This document shows, in pieces, positions 6,512-8,659 of a DNA stretch of 8,659 nucleotides. This DNA is from BS750m-G57 sp964607575 (lineage in GTDB: Bacteria > Planctomycetota > Phycisphaerae > SM23-33). Position numbers and translations under genes: made by a program. The notes under the pieces are model-generated. The model worked only from the letters and a program-made list of their open reading frames with translations, was not told the DNA's origin and did not search any database. Each line of letters begins with the position of its first letter. Positions within the stretch are counted from its first letter, which is position 1. The stretch is from positions 1 through 8,659 of the forward strand of contig CAZSLS010000258.1 of the NCBI GenBank assembly GCA_964607575.1, read 5' to 3'.

Positions 6512-8002
6512 ATGAAGAGATGCGATTCAATGCGCCGCCCAGTGGCGGCCAGGCGAATTGGCTTGTTCCTGACACTGCTGGTTATCCTGGGCGTGAACAC
6601 GGCTGCGAGCGGGTTTACTTTTATCCCGCCAAAGGAACATGGGGGATTATGGGATGTCTGGGTCTTTCACGCCAATGACACCTGGTATCTCTTCTACGGT
6701 GGCGCGAAATCAGGCTTCGGCACGGCCAGATCCAAAGATGGCGTCCATTGGAAAGAATGCCCGCCGGTGTCGGCGGCCGGCTGGCGCGGAGGCGGGTCGG
6801 CGTTTACCTGGAAGTCGCCGAATTTCGCGAAGGACGGGAAGTATCAATGCGATCGGCGTATTAACGTTGGCGGGCGTCCGGCGATTGTGATCACCGAATC
6901 GACCGATTTGCTCAACTGGAAGGTCCGAGACAAGGTTTATTATCATCCTGATCCCCGCTGGTACAGCCAAAAAGCGCGTTGGATCTGCATCTCACCTGTC
7001 CGTCGTCCGGGCGGGGGGTATTACGGGTATTGCACGGCTACGGCGAAAGGCGGCAGCAGGTGGTGTATCGGGTACGGCGAAACGCTGGACGGTGTTGCCT
7101 GGAAGTCACTGGCTCCGGCCAATATTAAGTGGGGGAAATGGGGGAAATTCCCGGCGGGGTGGGTCGAACTTGGAGGAGCCGAATTCATCAAGGGCAAGTA
7201 CTATCTCATGATCAACCTGAGTGACTCAAAGGGTGGAGGAAGCCGCATGATCGCCTTCTCTTGCGACAAACCGGAAGGCCCTTTTGTCGCGACGAAGAAG
7301 AACGCGGAAGTGGTTTATGGCGACGTCCACTTCTCACGATTCGGCAGATCGGCCAAGGAGATTCTCGTTGTGCAGCATTATCTTGTGCGGGAAAAAAACG
7401 GCGGCGGGTCCGGATGGAGGAAGAACTGGGATACCACCTATATGGCCCCCATGAAAGAAGCGCTCGTCGATAAAGACGGGACGTTGCGATTGGGATATTG
7501 GAAAGGTAACGAAGCACTCAAAGGGAAAGCGGTTCGGCTCAAAACGCCGGAGTTGGGAAAGCGTCCTGCGTTATTGAATCACTCGTTCAATGTCAGGAAA
7601 GGGTTTGTCATGGAGGGAAAGATCAAGTTGCCGCAAGCGGGAGAAGAACAACTGCCCGGGATCTATCTCGAATCGGGAGAGAAGCGTCCCACAGTTCTTC
7701 AGGCCACCGCCAAAGGCACAAGCCGCATCGGAACGGCCAAGAAGGACGGCTCCGATTTCCAATTGCGAAAATCCAAGATAGTCTGGTGCGGACCGGCGGA
7801 AGTGGACCGCGAAATGAAATTCGGTCCTACCGTGAAGTTTCGATTGCTCGTTCGTAAATCGATGATGGAGTTCTACATGGACGACATTCTTTTTCACATT
7901 CGCGCCCTGAAATATGCTCCAACAGGCAAAGTGGGGATCGTGGGCACAAGAGGTTCGCTTTCCGATCTGAAAGCTTGGGACATGAGTTTTGATGTGAAGT
8001 GA
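6512..8002 (+). CDS. Secreted five-bladed beta-propeller glycosidase-like protein (GH32/GH43-like) with C-terminal beta-sandwich
   Basis: The 496-residue product has a basic N-terminus, a hydrophobic core (about 16-28) and a likely signal peptidase site near TAAS-G (33/34), so it is exported. Residues 38 to about 340 look like a five-bladed propeller of the GH32/GH43 type, with blade motifs such as WDVWVFHANDTWYLFYGG, GTARSKDGVHWKE and GGAEFIKGKYYLMINL. Candidate active-site acids by position are D48, D147 (in DPRW) and E219 or E224 (WVELGGAEF). The classic GH32 WMNDPNG and RDP boxes are absent, so substrate and even activity are uncertain. From about 351 a second domain begins (RPALLNHSFNV) and ends with MEFYMDDILFHIRAL, resembling the beta-sandwich after GH32 propellers. 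The ATG at 6512 has GGAG eight bases upstream. It is transcribed divergently from the pseudopilin gene across a 136-bp gap. A role in cleaving or binding an extracellular glycan is the likeliest reading. Confidence 0.75.
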   Translation: MKRCDSMRRPVAARRIGLFLTLLVILGVNTAASGFTFIPPKEHGGLWDVWVFHANDTWYLFYGGAKSGFGTARSKDGVHWKECPPVSAAGWRGGGSAFTWKSPNFAKDGKYQCDRRINVGGRPAIVITESTDLLNWKVRDKVYYHPDPRWYSQKARWICISPVRRPGGGYYGYCTATAKGGSRWCIGYGETLDGVAWKSLAPANIKWGKWGKFPAGWVELGGAEFIKGKYYLMINLSDSKGGGSRMIAFSCDKPEGPFVATKKNAEVVYGDVHFSRFGRSAKEILVVQHYLVREKNGGGSGWRKNWDTTYMAPMKEALVDKDGTLRLGYWKGNEALKGKAVRLKTPELGKRPALLNHSFNVRKGFVMEGKIKLPQAGEEQLPGIYLESGEKRPTVLQATAKGTSRIGTAKKDGSDFQLRKSKIVWCGPAEVDREMKFGPTVKFRLLVRKSMMEFYMDDILFHIRALKYAPTGKVGIVGTRGSLSDLKAWDMSFDVK

Positions 8003-8047
8003 TAACGGCTTGGTGGTTGGTGGGCTTGTGATGTCCAGTCGCCGGGT

Positions 8048-8614
8048 TTACTTCGCGGTCCTGGGCTTGTCACCGTATGCGTTGTGATGAACTCTGGTTT
8101 TCTTCGATGCGCGTACGGCTTGTGCGGCGTTGCGGTGTTTCAGGAAGCGATTGTGGTGGATGTCGCATTTTTTCTCGGGAACGCCGCGAATCACTATCGG
8201 AGTTTGCGGGGCGCCGAACGTGTTGTTGTAGATCTCTATCGACGTGCCCGCGATGTCCGTGCCGTCCTTGCGATCTCGCCCGCCGTGCATGTCAAAACAA
8301 TGGCTCAGCGATACTCCGAGTTCGACGTTGTGTCTGGCGATGTAACTCCCCCCGGGGCGCCCCGTGCCGGCGATCGAATGGCGATTCCAGTTGAACAGGT
8401 TCCCCTCGATCAGCGAGGCGGCGATGTTGTGGCAGACTCCGTAGCCCAGTCCGTTGTACTGGCAGTGGTGGATGAAGTTGTGGTGGATGTGGTGTCCGTC
8501 GCCCTTGACGAGGTAAATCCCGGCATGGGCGAAGGCGGAAATCTCGCAGTTGTCGACCTCCAGGCGCGGATGCTCGGTCCTTATACCGGCTGAGGTAGGG
8601 AACTTGGTAACATT
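8048..8614 (-). CDS. Right-handed parallel beta-helix protein, C-terminal part; frame lacks a start codon, possibly disrupted
   Basis: Reading the minus strand from 8614 to the TAA at 8050-8048 gives 188 uninterrupted residues with clear beta-helix character. They start GIRTEHPRLEVDNCEISAF, pass through a His-rich HHIHHNFIHHCQ segment and the turns SLIEGNLFNWNRHSIAGTG and FDMHGGRDRKDGTDIAG, then SIEIYNNTF, CDIHHNRF and TRVHHNAYG. Repeated Asn/His ladder motifs of this kind occur in pectate lyase-like folds and in many secreted planctomycete proteins, often polysaccharide lyases or surface proteins; no specific substrate can be named. The first in-frame ATG is at 8290, in the middle of the repeats, and no GTG or TTG precedes it. 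The frame is stopped by a TGA at 8617-8615, while the 14 codons beyond it to the window edge are open. The gene therefore either continues upstream across a nonsense change or frameshift, or is a remnant. It converges on the glycosidase-like gene with a 45-bp gap. Confidence 0.72.
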   Translation of the reverse strand, partial: NVTKFPTSAGIRTEHPRLEVDNCEISAFAHAGIYLVKGDGHHIHHNFIHHCQYNGLGYGVCHNIAASLIEGNLFNWNRHSIAGTGRPGGSYIARHNVELGVSLSHCFDMHGGRDRKDGTDIAGTSIEIYNNTFGAPQTPIVIRGVPEKKCDIHHNRFLKHRNAAQAVRASKKTRVHHNAYGDKPRTAK

Positions 8615-8659
8615 TCACCCATCTGCAACGATTGCTTCGGGCAGTGGGGGTAGTGTGCC

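Noticed and set aside
8084..8593. 169-residue plus-strand open frame (VVDVV.. rich)
   Set aside because: It is the antisense of the beta-helix gene: repeated CAC and AAC (His/Asn) codons read as GTG and GTT on the opposite strand, giving artificial Val/Asp runs.
8292..8618. 108-residue minus-strand open frame starting with ATG at 8618
   Set aside because: It is Arg/Pro/His-rich with no domain character, whereas the overlapping same-strand frame (8614-8048) shows clear beta-helix ladders continuous with the 80-residue ORF at 8290-8048.

Overview
The window looks like chromosomal DNA of a planctomycete, probably of the Phycisphaerae/Sedimentisphaerales kind. This is inferred from gene content only: a secreted protein with a type I dockerin-like EF-hand pair, a lipoprotein built on the PQQ-binding-like beta-propeller with its WPWWRGP entry motif, a lone pseudopilin ending in a 'GQNVGFLGGNADW'-type segment, a five-bladed-propeller glycosidase-like exoprotein and a right-handed parallel beta-helix protein. 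No single marker proves the phylum. No rRNA, tRNA, CRISPR array, transposase or phage gene was found.

Layout, left to right: (1) 3-893 (+), the 3' end of a large secreted dockerin protein with an acidic tail. (2) 903-3090 (-), a two-gene ABC exporter operon of the NatA/NatB type, ATPase first and permease second, overlapping; it converges tail-to-tail on gene 1 with only 9 bp between stops. (3) 3288-4799 (+), a beta-propeller lipoprotein divergent from the ABC operon across a 197-bp gap that holds a candidate promoter on each strand; its last ~48 codons look out of frame. (4) 4787-4820, five CAGT heptamers at an exact 7-bp period where this gene meets the next, convergent one. (5) 4818-6375 (-), a pseudopilin gene followed by a gene for an alanine-rich protein of unknown function. 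(6) 6512-8002 (+), a secreted glycosidase-like propeller protein. (7) 8048 to about 8614 (-), the C-terminal part of a parallel beta-helix protein whose frame has no start codon and is cut by a TGA near the window edge.

Taken together the window reads as cell-envelope and exoprotein functions. The glycosidase-like protein, beta-helix protein and dockerin protein fit polysaccharide handling outside the cytoplasm, and the pseudopilin fits the surface or secretion machinery. The ABC exporter is probably an independent housekeeping unit. No clear new multi-gene system is visible. The points most worth a second look are the apparent frame switch at the end of the propeller lipoprotein, the heptamer array, the pseudopilin/alanine-rich pair and the interrupted beta-helix frame.
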